A stretch of 64,000 nt of DNA from Psychrobacter cibarius (GTDB lineage: Bacteria > Pseudomonadota > Gammaproteobacteria > Pseudomonadales > Moraxellaceae): contig CP131612.1 in assembly GCA_030686115.1 (NCBI GenBank), forward strand, positions 1,116,001 through 1,180,000, read 5' to 3'. The notes below the pieces were generated by a model that saw only the letters and a list, made by a program, of their open reading frames with translations, was not told the origin of the DNA and ran no database searches. Shown piece after piece: positions 38,728 through 48,395 of the stretch. How positions within the stretch are numbered: the stretch's first letter is position 1; every line of letters begins with the position of its first letter. The translations under genes and the position numbers were made by a program.

Positions 38728-39528
38728 ATGGCGACCACATTACAACAAGATTTGACCGGCAAAGTGGCATTGGTCACAGGCGCTGCCAGCGGTATCGGAC
38801 GTGATATCGCTGAAACTTATGCCAAAGCAGGCGCAGCGGTTGGTATTGCTGATATTAATCTTGAAGCAGCTCAGAAAACTGTTGATTCTATTGAAGCGGC
38901 AGGCGGACGCGCACTGGCCATTGCCATGGATGTGACTTCAGAGGAGGCGGTAAACGCTGGTGTGCAGCAGCTTGTCGATACCTTTGGTGCTATTGATATT
39001 CTCGTCTCCAATGCTGGTATTCAGATTATCGATCCGATTCATAAAATGGCGTTTGATGATTGGAAAAAGATGCTTGCTATTCATTTGGATGGGGCATTTT
39101 TGACCACCAAAGCGGCGATACAGCACATGTATAAAGATGACAAAGGCGGTACGGTCATTTATATGGGGTCAGTCCATTCGCATGAAGCATCCATGTTTAA
39201 GGCGCCTTACGTCACAGCGAAACATGGGTTACTTGGGCTGTGCCGTGTGTTGGCCAAAGAAGGCGCTGAGCATAATGTACGCACGCATGTAATTTGCCCA
39301 GGGTTTGTCAAAACGCCATTGGTCGAAAAGCAAATTCCGCAACAAGCGGCCGAAAAAGGCATTAGCGAAGAATCTGTAGTCAATGATATTATGTTGGTCA
39401 ATACGGTAGATAAAGAATTCACGACCGTCGATGATATTGCCCAATTGGCATTGTTTTTGGCAGCATTCCCGAGCAATGTATTCACAGGTCAGTCTATCGT
39501 TGCCAGTCATGGTTGGTTTATGAATTAA
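38728..39528 (+). CDS. D-3-hydroxybutyrate dehydrogenase (SDR family)
   Basis: 266 residues, classical short-chain dehydrogenase: TGAASGIG nucleotide-binding motif, NAGIQ, Ser in YMGSVHSH and the catalytic YVTAKHG (YxxxK). The match to bdhA-type enzymes ([16 protein letters not shown], and [14 protein letters not shown]) plus the CoA-transferase neighbours gives oxidation of 3-hydroxybutyrate to acetoacetate with NAD. It is 61 bases downstream of scoB and ends with a clear terminator. Confidence 0.92.
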   Translation: MATTLQQDLTGKVALVTGAASGIGRDIAETYAKAGAAVGIADINLEAAQKTVDSIEAAGGRALAIAMDVTSEEAVNAGVQQLVDTFGAIDILVSNAGIQIIDPIHKMAFDDWKKMLAIHLDGAFLTTKAAIQHMYKDDKGGTVIYMGSVHSHEASMFKAPYVTAKHGLLGLCRVLAKEGAEHNVRTHVICPGFVKTPLVEKQIPQQAAEKGISEESVVNDIMLVNTVDKEFTTVDDIAQLALFLAAFPSNVFTGQSIVASHGWFMN

Positions 39529-39631
39529 CAGAGTGGTCAATGAATAGGTTCGCGGGCTGTTTGGTTGGTTTAAGAATCATGGGCTTGCTAATAAAAGACC
39601 AATCCATTAGCATCTAGTTTTATATTAATTT

Positions 39632-39656
39632 GAGCCAATTAGATTGGCTCTTTTTT
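39632..39656 (+). terminator. Intrinsic terminator of the scoAB-bdh operon
   Basis: A perfect GAGCCAAT / ATTGGCTC stem with TAG loop and T6. Confidence 0.9.
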
Positions 39657-39699
39657 ATGAGCGCTTGAATAGCGTTTCGGGTCGCACGGAGTAAGTATA

Positions 39700-41052
39700 A
39701 TGAATGATAAGGATTTTGCAAAAACGCTTGCAGCAAAATTAAGCCGTGCTATCGAACAACAGCAGTTTGAGCAATCAATCAATCAACTTCAAAATTTGCG
39801 CCCGATTGATATTGCCGATGTTCTAGCACTCATGGAGCCAAATCTTGCATGGCAGCTACTTGAGCATCTGCCCAATCGTTCTACCGTGTTCTCCTATTTA
39901 GAAACGGATATTCAGGTTGCCCTTGCCTATGTATTTCCTCGGGCTGCATTAGCAAAGATAGTAGGCGAGATGCCCGCAGATGAGCGTACCGACTTATATA
40001 AGCACCTCAATCAGGAGCAGCGGGATGCTTTGTTACCCGCATTGGCACAGGCACAACGTGAAGATATTCGTAAGTTATCTGCCTATGAGGAGCGCACTGC
40101 TGGTGCGTTGATGACGTCTGATTATGCGACTTTAGCTGCTCATATGACCGTCTCTGAGGCATTGGCAGTACTGCGCCTAGAAGCACCTGATGCCGAGACT
40201 ATTTATCATGCTTATGTGATTGATGACGAGCGTAAGTTATTAGGCGTTGTCTCTTTACGAGTACTTATTTTAGCGGCTCCTGAACAGCTGATTAATGACA
40301 TTATGATGAGTAAAGTAGTGTCTTGTAATGTCAATGATGATCAAGAAGACGTTGCGAAAGTCGTGGCTCGCTATGACTTAATTGCGCTGCCTATTACCGA
40401 TGATAGTGGTGCTTTGGTCGGTATTGTTACCCACGACGATGCGATGGATGTGGCGAGTGATGAGGCAACCGATGATTTCCATAAGTCGGGCGGTGTCTCG
40501 ACCATGGTTGGCAAATTAAAGGACGTAAGCGTTCGAGTGTTATACCGTAAGCGCGTATTCTGGCTAGTGTTTTTGGTATTTGGCAACTTGCTCTCAGGCT
40601 TTAGTATTGCAAAATTTGAAGATGTGATTGCCGCCAATTTGGTATTGGTGTTCTTTTTGCCTTTATTGGTCGACAGTGGTGGTAACGCTGGCTCGCAGTC
40701 AGCGACCTTGATGGTGCGAGCTTTGGCGACTGGCGATGTGGTCATGCGTGACTGGTTTTCATTATTGGGTCGAGAGGCAGTGGTTGCGTTGATGCTTGGG
40801 GCGACGATGGCGGTGGCTATCTCAATCATCGGTTATGTACGTGGTGATGCAGTGGTGTCGTTAGTGCTGGCACTGAGTATGATGTCGGTGGTGATGATTG
40901 GTTGTGTGATTGGTATGAGCTTACCTTTTGTGCTTAATAAATTGGGTTTTGATCCTGCCACTGCCAGTGCACCTTTGATTACCTCTGTCTGTGATGCCTC
41001 GGGTGTGCTTATTTATTTGTTTATTGCTTCACAGTTTTTATCTATCGGTTAA
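39700..41052 (+). CDS. mgtE: Magnesium transporter MgtE
   Basis: 450 residues. The N-terminal helical domain (~20-130) is followed by a CBS pair (~135-255) and about five membrane segments (~285-450), with the family signature SGGNAGSQSATLMVRAL. This is a Mg2+-gated channel in the inner membrane. Start ATG 39700 follows a GGAG site. It follows the ketone-body operon but has its own promoter, after the terminator at 39632. Confidence 0.95.
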   Translation: MNDKDFAKTLAAKLSRAIEQQQFEQSINQLQNLRPIDIADVLALMEPNLAWQLLEHLPNRSTVFSYLETDIQVALAYVFPRAALAKIVGEMPADERTDLYKHLNQEQRDALLPALAQAQREDIRKLSAYEERTAGALMTSDYATLAAHMTVSEALAVLRLEAPDAETIYHAYVIDDERKLLGVVSLRVLILAAPEQLINDIMMSKVVSCNVNDDQEDVAKVVARYDLIALPITDDSGALVGIVTHDDAMDVASDEATDDFHKSGGVSTMVGKLKDVSVRVLYRKRVFWLVFLVFGNLLSGFSIAKFEDVIAANLVLVFFLPLLVDSGGNAGSQSATLMVRALATGDVVMRDWFSLLGREAVVALMLGATMAVAISIIGYVRGDAVVSLVLALSMMSVVMIGCVIGMSLPFVLNKLGFDPATASAPLITSVCDASGVLIYLFIASQFLSIG

Positions 41053-41090
41053 CGCTGCTATAAAGCCTAGTCCTACTAGCGTTGTGGTTT

Positions 41091-41128
41091 TTTTATAGTG
41101 GCAATTCAGCTACACTGTCACTATAAAA
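41091..41128. repeat. Imperfect palindrome between mgtE and mrp
   Basis: TTTTATAGTG and CACTATAAAA form a 10-13-base stem with a 12-18-base loop. It may be the mgtE terminator or part of the mrp promoter region. The plus strand has no T-run after it. Confidence 0.4.
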
Positions 41129-41223
41129 GGTCTGGCTAACACGCTCACGAGCGGTATTGTTCACGATAGTATTCGCTGAGTTTTTGCCATGCCCACTCAC
41201 TTGTATAGGCAGTAATAGTCGCT

Positions 41224-42447
41224 ATGTTTAACTTTATGAAGAAAACCTCCACCAAAAAATCAGAAACACCAGAGCAGCGAGCAGAGCGCGATAGTGCCGT
41301 GGACAAGGTGCTGCTTGGTTATGAGGTAGGTACTGTCAGTATTGCCACCATGGTAACGGGGCTAGAGCGTGATGGTGACCAGCTCACCTTAGACTTGCGT
41401 CTACCCGTAAATAGTAATCCTGAAATTATCCAACAAGAACTTGGGCAACTGTTACATCCACACGGGATCAAGACTATTCATATGAATGTTCGTCTGCCCG
41501 CACCGACGAAAGGCTCGGGGTCAAGTCTGCCAAAAGCAATGCCAAAAACCACTAATGCCATGGACAATCAACATAAACCAGCGGCAAATGCTGATAGCAA
41601 TACTACTGTTGAACCACCAATTACTAAAGCCGCGCCGACACAAGCGTCACTCGCCGCGCATCCGCGTATTCGTCATATTATCGTCGTGGCGTCGGGTAAA
41701 GGCGGTGTTGGTAAATCCACTACCACGGTCAACATTGCTTTGGCATTACAAAAGCTAGGCAACCGTGTTGGCGTACTTGATGCCGATATTTATGGTCCTA
41801 GTATGCCAACGATGCTGGGCGTCGATAATGTCAAACCTGAGCTGGAAAACGAGCAGTTTGTTCCTATCAATGCGCACGGCATGGCAATGCTATCGATTGG
41901 TAGCTTACTCGATGGTGACAATACGCCTGTCGCATGGCGCGGACCAAAAGCCACTGGTGCGCTGATGCAACTGTATAATCAAACCAACTGGCCGCAGCTG
42001 GATTACTTAGTGATTGATATGCCACCGGGTACGGGCGATATTCAGTTGACATTAGCTCAGCGTATTCCCGTGACGGGTGCCGTGATTGTTACGACGCCGC
42101 AGCATATTGCCTTACTTGATGCGCAAAAAGGCATTGAGATGTTTAACAAAACCAATATCCCAGTACTCGGCGTGGTCGAAAACATGGCACTGCATACCTG
42201 TAGCAACTGTAATCATACCGAAGCTATCTTTGGCACAGGTGGCGGCGAAAAAATTGCTGAGCAATATCAGGTGCCGCTGTTAGGTCAGTTGCCATTGGCC
42301 AGCGGTATTCGTGCACAAGTGGATAAAGGTGAGCCAAGCGTATTAGCCGATGACGAGTTTGCGCCGTACTATCTTAGCATTGCTAAAAATATCGAAGCCA
42401 ATATTAATAAATTCGCCAAGCCTGTCGATGATAAACGTATTTTTTAA
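41224..42447 (+). CDS. apbC: Mrp/ApbC-family iron-sulfur carrier ATPase
   Basis: 407 residues. An N-terminal DUF59/MIP18-like domain (~25-90), a Gln/Ala/Pro-rich linker (~100-145) and a P-loop NTPase with the deviant Walker A motif SGKGGVGKST (around residue 158) are visible. A C-terminal CSNCNH (CxxC, ~326) binds a shared [4Fe-4S] cluster between two monomers. The family delivers iron-sulfur clusters to target proteins in the cytoplasm. Confidence 0.93.
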   Translation: MFNFMKKTSTKKSETPEQRAERDSAVDKVLLGYEVGTVSIATMVTGLERDGDQLTLDLRLPVNSNPEIIQQELGQLLHPHGIKTIHMNVRLPAPTKGSGSSLPKAMPKTTNAMDNQHKPAANADSNTTVEPPITKAAPTQASLAAHPRIRHIIVVASGKGGVGKSTTTVNIALALQKLGNRVGVLDADIYGPSMPTMLGVDNVKPELENEQFVPINAHGMAMLSIGSLLDGDNTPVAWRGPKATGALMQLYNQTNWPQLDYLVIDMPPGTGDIQLTLAQRIPVTGAVIVTTPQHIALLDAQKGIEMFNKTNIPVLGVVENMALHTCSNCNHTEAIFGTGGGEKIAEQYQVPLLGQLPLASGIRAQVDKGEPSVLADDEFAPYYLSIAKNIEANINKFAKPVDDKRIF

Positions 42448-42540
42448 TAGTTTTATAACGGTTCTCGATGATTTTTAGCGATAGCTAAATAGCCTAAGTA
42501 TAAAAAATTGCAAGGATTTGGGTTTTAAAAAGGGAATATT

Positions 42541-42875
42541 GTGAGCTTATCGATTTATCAACGACATTTAGATAATATTCCCAAACAGTATAATCTCCTA
42601 AATTATTCCGCCCGCCGTTATACGTGATTGATCTCTCAAACAATCAAGTCATTGCCGTTTGCTACTATAAAGATGGAAGTAGCAAACGGCATCAAGTTAA
42701 TGATGACTTTAGTAATCGCCGCATGGTGATTGCTGATTTTTTTAAAGCGGTACAAGCGCTAGCCAATTTACTACTTAAATTTCCTAAGCATCCGTTTGGA
42801 ATAAGTGCTTTTGCAGTAGTCAATGTCTCTGAAGAATTGGCAGATGGATTGCAGATGATAGAAAAAAGCGATTAG
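42541..42875 (+). pseudogene. Probable decayed short gene (two frames)
   Basis: A frame from GTG 42541 encodes VSLSIYQRHLDNIPKQYNLL and stops at TGA 42625. A GTG at 42624 in another frame runs to a stop at 42875 with DLSNNQVIAVCYYKDGSSKR and then DDFSNRRMVIADFFKAVQAL. Both pieces look like coding sequence and resemble consecutive parts of one protein with an internal deletion at the junction. I do not recognise the family with confidence. They could instead be two tiny overlapping genes. The rest of 42448-42980 holds nothing else I can support. Confidence 0.45.
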
Positions 42876-42980
42876 AGAAGCAAATTGGGTGGCGTCCGCA
42901 AAGACAAAAAGAAGAGTCGTAAGTACCACCGTCAGCTACCAAGGACAGCTAATCTCACAATGATATTTGGCTAGGATGCC

Positions 42981-44129
42981 ATGACTATGAATAAAAACTT
43001 TAATAACCAAGATCAGCAACAACTATCTACCAGCAGTAAGCCAGTTGCTCTCAATGAGCTGATTAAAAACGGTCAGCCTACTTTTGGCATCTTTGCTCAC
43101 GTTAAAAATATCAACTATTTGGACTACTACAGTCATCTTATTTCGCAAAAGACGCTGCCAAACTGGCGCAAAGAGTTAAAAGCCAATCAATTCTGTTTTA
43201 TTCAAATTATCCAGCCGCCTTATCGGGTTTGTCTGGCATTGGCAACGATTAAGTTGGCAACCAGTGCCTTTGTTTATCTTTATAACGATGAGACTAAGCA
43301 GTTAGAGGTTTGTGAAGCATTGCAGCCGTTGACGCGGCAAACACAGTTAGAAGGCGATTGCTATCAAGGGAAAATGGCATTTACCCATAGTAATCTCACA
43401 TTAACATTGGATTTTACGCCTTCACAAATCGCAGTAGCATTGGACAGTAAACACATTACGCTTGATGCGACGCTACAGCGGCAAGCAGTGCCATTAGCAG
43501 TCTGCACACCAACGGGCAGGCGCGGCTGGACCTTCACCCAAAAAGAACCGTTGACGGGTATATCTGGTTGTTTGCTTATTAAAGCCCATTCAAAATTTAA
43601 CACTGATGCTCAAGCCAAACAAATCCACTTTTCCGAAACGACTATCGCCAATCTCGATTGGACGCTTGGTTATATGCGTCACAAGACCAATTGGTTTTGG
43701 AGTTGTATCAATAGTTATTTGCCAGACGGTCGTCATTTTGTCCTAAATCTAGCGATGGGCGTCAATGAAACAGGGGTTAGCGAAAATGCGTGCTGGCTGG
43801 ATGGGCAGATTTATTATTTACCGCCTGTGATGTTTGTCCGTGATGGTTCAAATTTGCCAGTTAATGGGCAAGATGATAATGCTAAAACCATAGATAATAC
43901 GCGACAGCCTTGGCGCATCTATCATCAAAACCTAGGCTGGAGCAATGTTGATATTGACTTAACCTTCACGCCGATAACCGTTTATAAAAAGACGGATAAC
44001 TTTGGTGTGCTTGCCAGTATATTTGAGCAATGGCTTGGCTTTTATAGTGGTGAGATTCGTGTAAAAGATGACGTGATTAAAATCGATAAGATAACGGGCT
44101 TAGCAGAAGATCATTTCGCAAAATGGTAG
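42981..44129 (+). CDS. DUF2804 domain protein
   Basis: 382 residues, no signal peptide. The sequence follows the DUF2804 layout: an N-terminal GIFAHVKNINYLDYY, a central TPTGRRGWTFTQKEP and LDWTLGYMRHKTNWFWSC, a catalytic-looking NLAMGVNETGVSEN, and a C-terminal beta-rich end. The biochemical role of the family is unknown. The gene is preceded by an AGGATGCC site and is independent of its neighbours. Confidence 0.75.
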   Translation: MTMNKNFNNQDQQQLSTSSKPVALNELIKNGQPTFGIFAHVKNINYLDYYSHLISQKTLPNWRKELKANQFCFIQIIQPPYRVCLALATIKLATSAFVYLYNDETKQLEVCEALQPLTRQTQLEGDCYQGKMAFTHSNLTLTLDFTPSQIAVALDSKHITLDATLQRQAVPLAVCTPTGRRGWTFTQKEPLTGISGCLLIKAHSKFNTDAQAKQIHFSETTIANLDWTLGYMRHKTNWFWSCINSYLPDGRHFVLNLAMGVNETGVSENACWLDGQIYYLPPVMFVRDGSNLPVNGQDDNAKTIDNTRQPWRIYHQNLGWSNVDIDLTFTPITVYKKTDNFGVLASIFEQWLGFYSGEIRVKDDVIKIDKITGLAEDHFAKW

Positions 44130-44265
44130 GCGGTTGTCATGTTGATTGTAGATTTATATTAAACGCAGGCAAGCCTATAAATTGAGCGCTCAATTCCGTA
44201 TAATCGTCGCTATCAAAATACCGTTCATATCGTAAATTTTATTTTATAGCTGCTAAGGAACAACA

Positions 44266-44841
44266 ATGTCTATCAAGTCTGACCGCTGGATTCGTAAAAT
44301 GGCTGAAGAACACGGCATGATTGAGCCGTTTGAAGCGGGCCAAGTACGTTTTAATGATGCAGGCGAGCGTTTGGTTAGCTACGGTACGTCAAGCTATGGT
44401 TATGATGTACGCTGCGCGCCTGAATTTAAAGTTTTTACCAACGTTCATTCAGTGATTGTAGATCCAAAAAACTTTGATGAAAAAAGCTTTATTGATGTTA
44501 TCGGTGACGAGTGCATTATTCCGCCAAACTCGTTTGCGCTAGCACGCACCATGGAATATTTCCGCATTCCACGCGATGTATTGACGATCTGTCTTGGTAA
44601 ATCAACGTATGCCCGTTGCGGAATTATCGTCAACGTGACGCCGCTGGAGCCTGAGTGGGAAGGGCATGTCACTTTGGAATTTAGTAATACCACCAATCTA
44701 CCAGCACGTATTTATGCAGGCGAAGGGGTGGCACAAATGCTGTTTTTCCAAAGTGATGCTGATGACGTATGTGAAACCAGCTATAAAGATCGCGGCGGTA
44801 AGTATCAAGGTCAACGTGGCGTGACATTGCCAAGAACCTAG
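44266..44841 (+). CDS. dcd: dCTP deaminase
   Basis: 191 residues, a normal Dcd. It converts dCTP to dUTP for pyrimidine deoxynucleotide synthesis. [13 protein letters not shown], then [24 protein letters not shown] and EGVAQMLFF match the trimeric dUTPase/Dcd fold. An AAGGA site precedes ATG 44266. Confidence 0.97.
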   Translation: MSIKSDRWIRKMAEEHGMIEPFEAGQVRFNDAGERLVSYGTSSYGYDVRCAPEFKVFTNVHSVIVDPKNFDEKSFIDVIGDECIIPPNSFALARTMEYFRIPRDVLTICLGKSTYARCGIIVNVTPLEPEWEGHVTLEFSNTTNLPARIYAGEGVAQMLFFQSDADDVCETSYKDRGGKYQGQRGVTLPRT

Positions 44842-44895
44842 TAATCTTATATGCTAACTGAAAGTGCACAATGATAAATCTTTTAGATTAATCAC

Positions 44896-44932
44896 AAAAA
44901 GGCTGACCGTATATAATACGACCAGCCTTTTT
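44896..44932. terminator. Bidirectional terminator between dcd and sspB
   Basis: The stem AAAAAGGCTG...CAGCCTTTTTT with two inner mismatches and T-runs on both strands sits between convergent genes. Confidence 0.85.
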
Positions 44933-44948
44933 TATACCGAAAAATTGA

Positions 44949-45386
44949 CTATTTCAACACTTTTAAACCAGCTTTATTATCACGTTTGGCTTTAGGTGTC
45001 GCAGTAGGGCTCTTCTGTGAGCTTACTATCGCATCATCTTCAGGTTGATAGTTGTCATATTCATTGGGGTCAAAAAACATCCCTTGCGAGTTTTCCTTCG
45101 CATAAATACCTAACACCGACGTCATTGGTACCCAAATCTCTTGTGACACGCCGCCAAAACGCGCACTAAAATGAATATAATCATTTTCCATACTCATATT
45201 ACCAGTCGCACGGCTGGCGATATTCAATACGATACGACCATCTTGCACGTGTTCCCTTGGAATCTGTACGTTTTCGGCAGTGGCATCAACCATCAGGTAA
45301 GGCGTTAGTTGATTGTCTTCTATCCACTGATAAAGTGCGCGCACCATATAAGGACGTGTTGGGGTAATAGAGGTGGTTTCGCTCAT
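44949..45386 (-). CDS. sspB: ClpXP protease specificity-enhancing factor SspB
   Basis: 145 residues. The N-terminal RPYMVRALYQWIEDNQLTPY, LMVDAT, then NDYIHFSARFGG and IWVPMTSVLGIYAKEN are the SspB core that binds ssrA-tagged proteins and delivers them to ClpXP. The C-terminal tail (KAGLKVLK) fits the short ClpX-binding motif of the family. It is downstream of sspA, separated by 254 bases. Confidence 0.94.
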   Translation of the reverse strand: MSETTSITPTRPYMVRALYQWIEDNQLTPYLMVDATAENVQIPREHVQDGRIVLNIASRATGNMSMENDYIHFSARFGGVSQEIWVPMTSVLGIYAKENSQGMFFDPNEYDNYQPEDDAIVSSQKSPTATPKAKRDNKAGLKVLK

Positions 45387-45640
45387 CTAAGGGTTTCCTA
45401 TACTGATAATTTGAAGATAATAACTTAAAGGTATTTTGTTGTTTTCTATTTTAAGACAGCGGTTAAGCATTGTCTAGGGCGTGTCCTGATTTTGAAAATG
45501 GTGATAAAAATTGCAGCCAAACAAGGAAAGTAGTGCTGATAATATCTAAATATAAGCAAGTTACTTTGACACAGTTTGACAAAGATTTAGTCATTTTGGC
45601 CCATTTAAGGTTTAATGCTCAGATTGAGGGTACACCCTAA

Positions 45641-46255
45641 TTAACGCACACTTTTTTGAAAGCTAGTACGCTCAAAGACCCGCTGTTGATAATCAAATAA
45701 AGGGCGACTAATCGCACGTGGCAGCTCAATTCCCATTTCTTCAAGTCGCCATAACAAAGGTGCTAACAATACATCACACCAGCCAAAATCATCTGCCATA
45801 AAATAAGGTTTATGAGCAAACAGTGGTGACAACGTAATCAGAGAATCGCTTAACTGTTTTTTCGCAATAGCAGCTTGTGCTTTATTAAAGCTATTAGGGT
45901 GCATGAGTAGACGCTTACCGAGTACCAGCCAATCGTGCTGAATACGCCAAGCCAGCTGGCGAAATTGGGCACGCTCTTGCGGGGTATCTGGCAGTAGCTT
46001 GTTTGTATGGTAACGCTCTTCAAGATACTCAAAGATAACGTTGATCTCATACAGTGCGATTTCACGTTGTTGCAGAACAGGCAAGGTGTGATAGGGATTC
46101 AGCTCGGTTAAATCTTCAGGCCGTTCAGAGTGCAAGCGTGATAGATAATAGGCAAGCTTTTTTTCCTCAAGCAATAGGCGCACTACATGACTGTCGTAGC
46201 CGTCATCAGCGTATAAAATCAGCTGACTACTTGGAATGTCGTTCGCATCAATCAT
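45641..46255 (-). CDS. sspA: Stringent starvation protein A (SspA)
   Basis: 204 residues with a GST-like thioredoxin N-domain (NPYHTLPVLQQREIALYE) and an all-helical C-domain (WCDVLLAPLLWRL). SspA binds RNA polymerase and acts as a transcription regulator in stationary phase. The sspA-sspB order after petABC is common in gamma-proteobacteria, supporting the name. A 254-base spacer to sspB shows no clear gene. Confidence 0.92.
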   Translation of the reverse strand: MIDANDIPSSQLILYADDGYDSHVVRLLLEEKKLAYYLSRLHSERPEDLTELNPYHTLPVLQQREIALYEINVIFEYLEERYHTNKLLPDTPQERAQFRQLAWRIQHDWLVLGKRLLMHPNSFNKAQAAIAKKQLSDSLITLSPLFAHKPYFMADDFGWCDVLLAPLLWRLEEMGIELPRAISRPLFDYQQRVFERTSFQKSVR

Positions 46256-46387
46256 GAAAGCCTAATGTTAATAGTAAAGCCTATCATCGTAAACAAAGTT
46301 GCCCTGATTATCAAGGCAAGGTACGTAAACATTGCGGGTGAGCCTTGTTTTAAATAATGGTTCAGTGTTTTCTAGTCTTTTAAGAGA

Positions 46388-46424
46388 CAAAAAAAGGCAC
46401 TACCAGAGTAGTGCCCTTTTTTTC
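46388..46424 (-). terminator. Terminator downstream of petC
   Basis: The stem GGCACTAC / GTAGTGCC with CAGA loop, flanked by A7 and T7, ends the petABC transcript before sspA. Confidence 0.9.
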
Positions 46425-46451
46425 GATAAAAATATATTTTTTAATACTTAA

Positions 46452-47168
46452 TTATTTTACATCTTTCCAGAATTCTTTGTTCAATAAGTAAACTGGAATG
46501 AGTAATACTAATAAGAATAAAATTACAAAGAAGCCAATCACTTGACGGTCATGACGGTTAGGCTCTGCCATCCACGCCATAAAGTTAACCAAATCACCCA
46601 CTTCGGATTCAAACTCTTCAGCACTCAGCTCTTCTTGCATATTATGCAATACATGAGGCATCGCCGCATTGGCAAGTACTAAGTTATTGGCACCCCAAGG
46701 ACGGCTTGGGTCTTCATAAAACGATAACAGGTAAGTATATACCCAGTCATCGCCACGTAGTCTGGTCTCAAGTGATAAGTCTGGTGGTGCTGCGCCAAAC
46801 CATGATGCTTGTACTTCAGGATCAATTTCAGCATTGATATGATCACCGATTTGATCGGTGGTGACCATCAAATACTTTTCGACCAACTCAGGTGGTATCT
46901 CTAAATCTTTAGCAATGCGCGAGTGACGAACATACTGGGCAGAGTGACAACCAGCACAGTAGTTCATAAAGATTTTCGCACCGTTTTGTAGCGAGCCCTT
47001 ATTGGTAAAATCAATAGGGGCAGTACTACAAGCTAAATGTTCTTCAACACCCTCAGCATTGGTGAATGTACCACATCCACCGCCACCAGCTGCCAGTGCA
47101 GTACCAGCCGTCAAGGTTAATGCCGCGCCTAAGCCTAGACCCGCTAGGGATTTAATTAGCGTGTTCAT
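46452..47168 (-). CDS. petC: Cytochrome c1 of the bc1 complex
   Basis: 238 residues. It has a signal peptide ending near TALAAG, a heme c site CAGCH (about residue 75), an axial Met region (NAAMPHVL), and a C-terminal membrane anchor (VIGFFVILFLLVLLIPVYLL). It moves electrons from the Rieske protein to cytochrome c. The start ATG overlaps the petB stop (TAATG). Confidence 0.95.
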   Translation of the reverse strand: MNTLIKSLAGLGLGAALTLTAGTALAAGGGGCGTFTNAEGVEEHLACSTAPIDFTNKGSLQNGAKIFMNYCAGCHSAQYVRHSRIAKDLEIPPELVEKYLMVTTDQIGDHINAEIDPEVQASWFGAAPPDLSLETRLRGDDWVYTYLLSFYEDPSRPWGANNLVLANAAMPHVLHNMQEELSAEEFESEVGDLVNFMAWMAEPNRHDRQVIGFFVILFLLVLLIPVYLLNKEFWKDVK

Positions 47169-48394
47169 TAGTGACCTCCGGTAACGCGTTCTGGTGGCTG
47201 TTTACACTTCTCAATAGAGGTATAAATTGGCATCAGTAAGAAAAACAAGAAATACAAGACAGTGAAGATACGAGCCATCAATGTTGCTGTTGGTGTCGTT
47301 GGCGTCGCGCCTAAGTAACCTAAAACTAAGAAACTAATCGCAAACACGGTTAAAGCAATTTTAGATAAAATGCCTTTATAACGTATAGAGCGTACAGGCG
47401 ATCTGTCTAACCATGGTATCAAGAATAGTACGGCAATCGCACCACCCATCGCAATCACACCACCCAACTTGTCAGGAACCGCACGTAAAATGGCATAGAA
47501 TGGCGTGTAATACCATACTGGTGCAATGTGTGCTGGTGTTTTCAATGAATTCGCTGTCTCAAAGTTTGGTGGCTCAAGGAAGAATCCGCCGCCTTCTGGG
47601 AAGAAGAATACCACTGCAAAGAACAAGATAAAGAAGACCACGATACCAATCATATCGTGTACTGTGTAGTACGGATGGAATTCAATACCATCTAACGGCA
47701 CACCATTTTTATCTTTTAGCTTCTTGATATCAATACCATCAGGGTTGTTCGAACCCACATGGTGTAGCGCTACAATATGCATGAATACTAAGCCCACAAG
47801 TACGAGCGGGATAGCAACCACATGTAGAGCAAAGAAGCGGTTTAGGGTGATACCTGAGATAATATAATCACCACGTACCCATTCTGCAAGCCCATCACCA
47901 ATCACAGGTAGAGCAGCAGGAAGGTTCAAGATAACCTGTGCACCCCAAAATGACATATTGCCCCAAGGAAGTAGGTAACCGAAGAAACCTTCTGCCATCA
48001 ATGCTAAGTAAATACCCATACCGATAAGCCAAATAAGCTCACGTGGTTTCTGGTATGAACCATATAGCAGTGCTCTAAACATATGCAGATATACGACCAC
48101 AAAGAACGCAGATGCGCCAGTTGAGTGCATATAACGGATGAGCCAACCACCTTTGACATCGCGCATGATGTATTCAACAGATGCAAATGCCCCTTCGGCA
48201 CTTGGGTTGTACATCATGGTCAGCCAAATACCTGTTACCAATTGGTTAACCAATACCACCATTGATAACACGCCAAAAAAGTACCAAAAATTAAAGTTTT
48301 TTGGTGCATAGTACTTTGACATATGGTATTCATAGGTTTCGGTCGCTGGAAAGCGTGCGTCCACCCAATGCATTAACTTTTTACCCATGCTCAT
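47168..48394 (-). CDS. petB: Cytochrome b of the bc1 complex
   Basis: About 408 residues with eight or so membrane segments. His residues for two b hemes appear in IRYMHSTGASAFF plus VYLHMF and in FALHVVAIP plus FMHIVALHHV. The Qo-site PEWY motif is replaced by PVWY (IAPVWYYTPFYAILRAVP), a variant known in gamma-proteobacteria. ATG 48394 follows a GGGGAGG site by six bases; an upstream in-frame start at 48409 overlaps the end of petA and lacks this site. Confidence 0.95.
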   Translation of the reverse strand: MSMGKKLMHWVDARFPATETYEYHMSKYYAPKNFNFWYFFGVLSMVVLVNQLVTGIWLTMMYNPSAEGAFASVEYIMRDVKGGWLIRYMHSTGASAFFVVVYLHMFRALLYGSYQKPRELIWLIGMGIYLALMAEGFFGYLLPWGNMSFWGAQVILNLPAALPVIGDGLAEWVRGDYIISGITLNRFFALHVVAIPLVLVGLVFMHIVALHHVGSNNPDGIDIKKLKDKNGVPLDGIEFHPYYTVHDMIGIVVFFILFFAVVFFFPEGGGFFLEPPNFETANSLKTPAHIAPVWYYTPFYAILRAVPDKLGGVIAMGGAIAVLFLIPWLDRSPVRSIRYKGILSKIALTVFAISFLVLGYLGATPTTPTATLMARIFTVLYFLFFLLMPIYTSIEKCKQPPERVTGGH

Positions 48395-48395
48395 A

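Noticed and set aside
45500-45600. Possible third degenerate copy of the 86-bp repeat
   Set aside because: Only short stretches such as TTTGACACAG and AAGGAAA match; could be chance.
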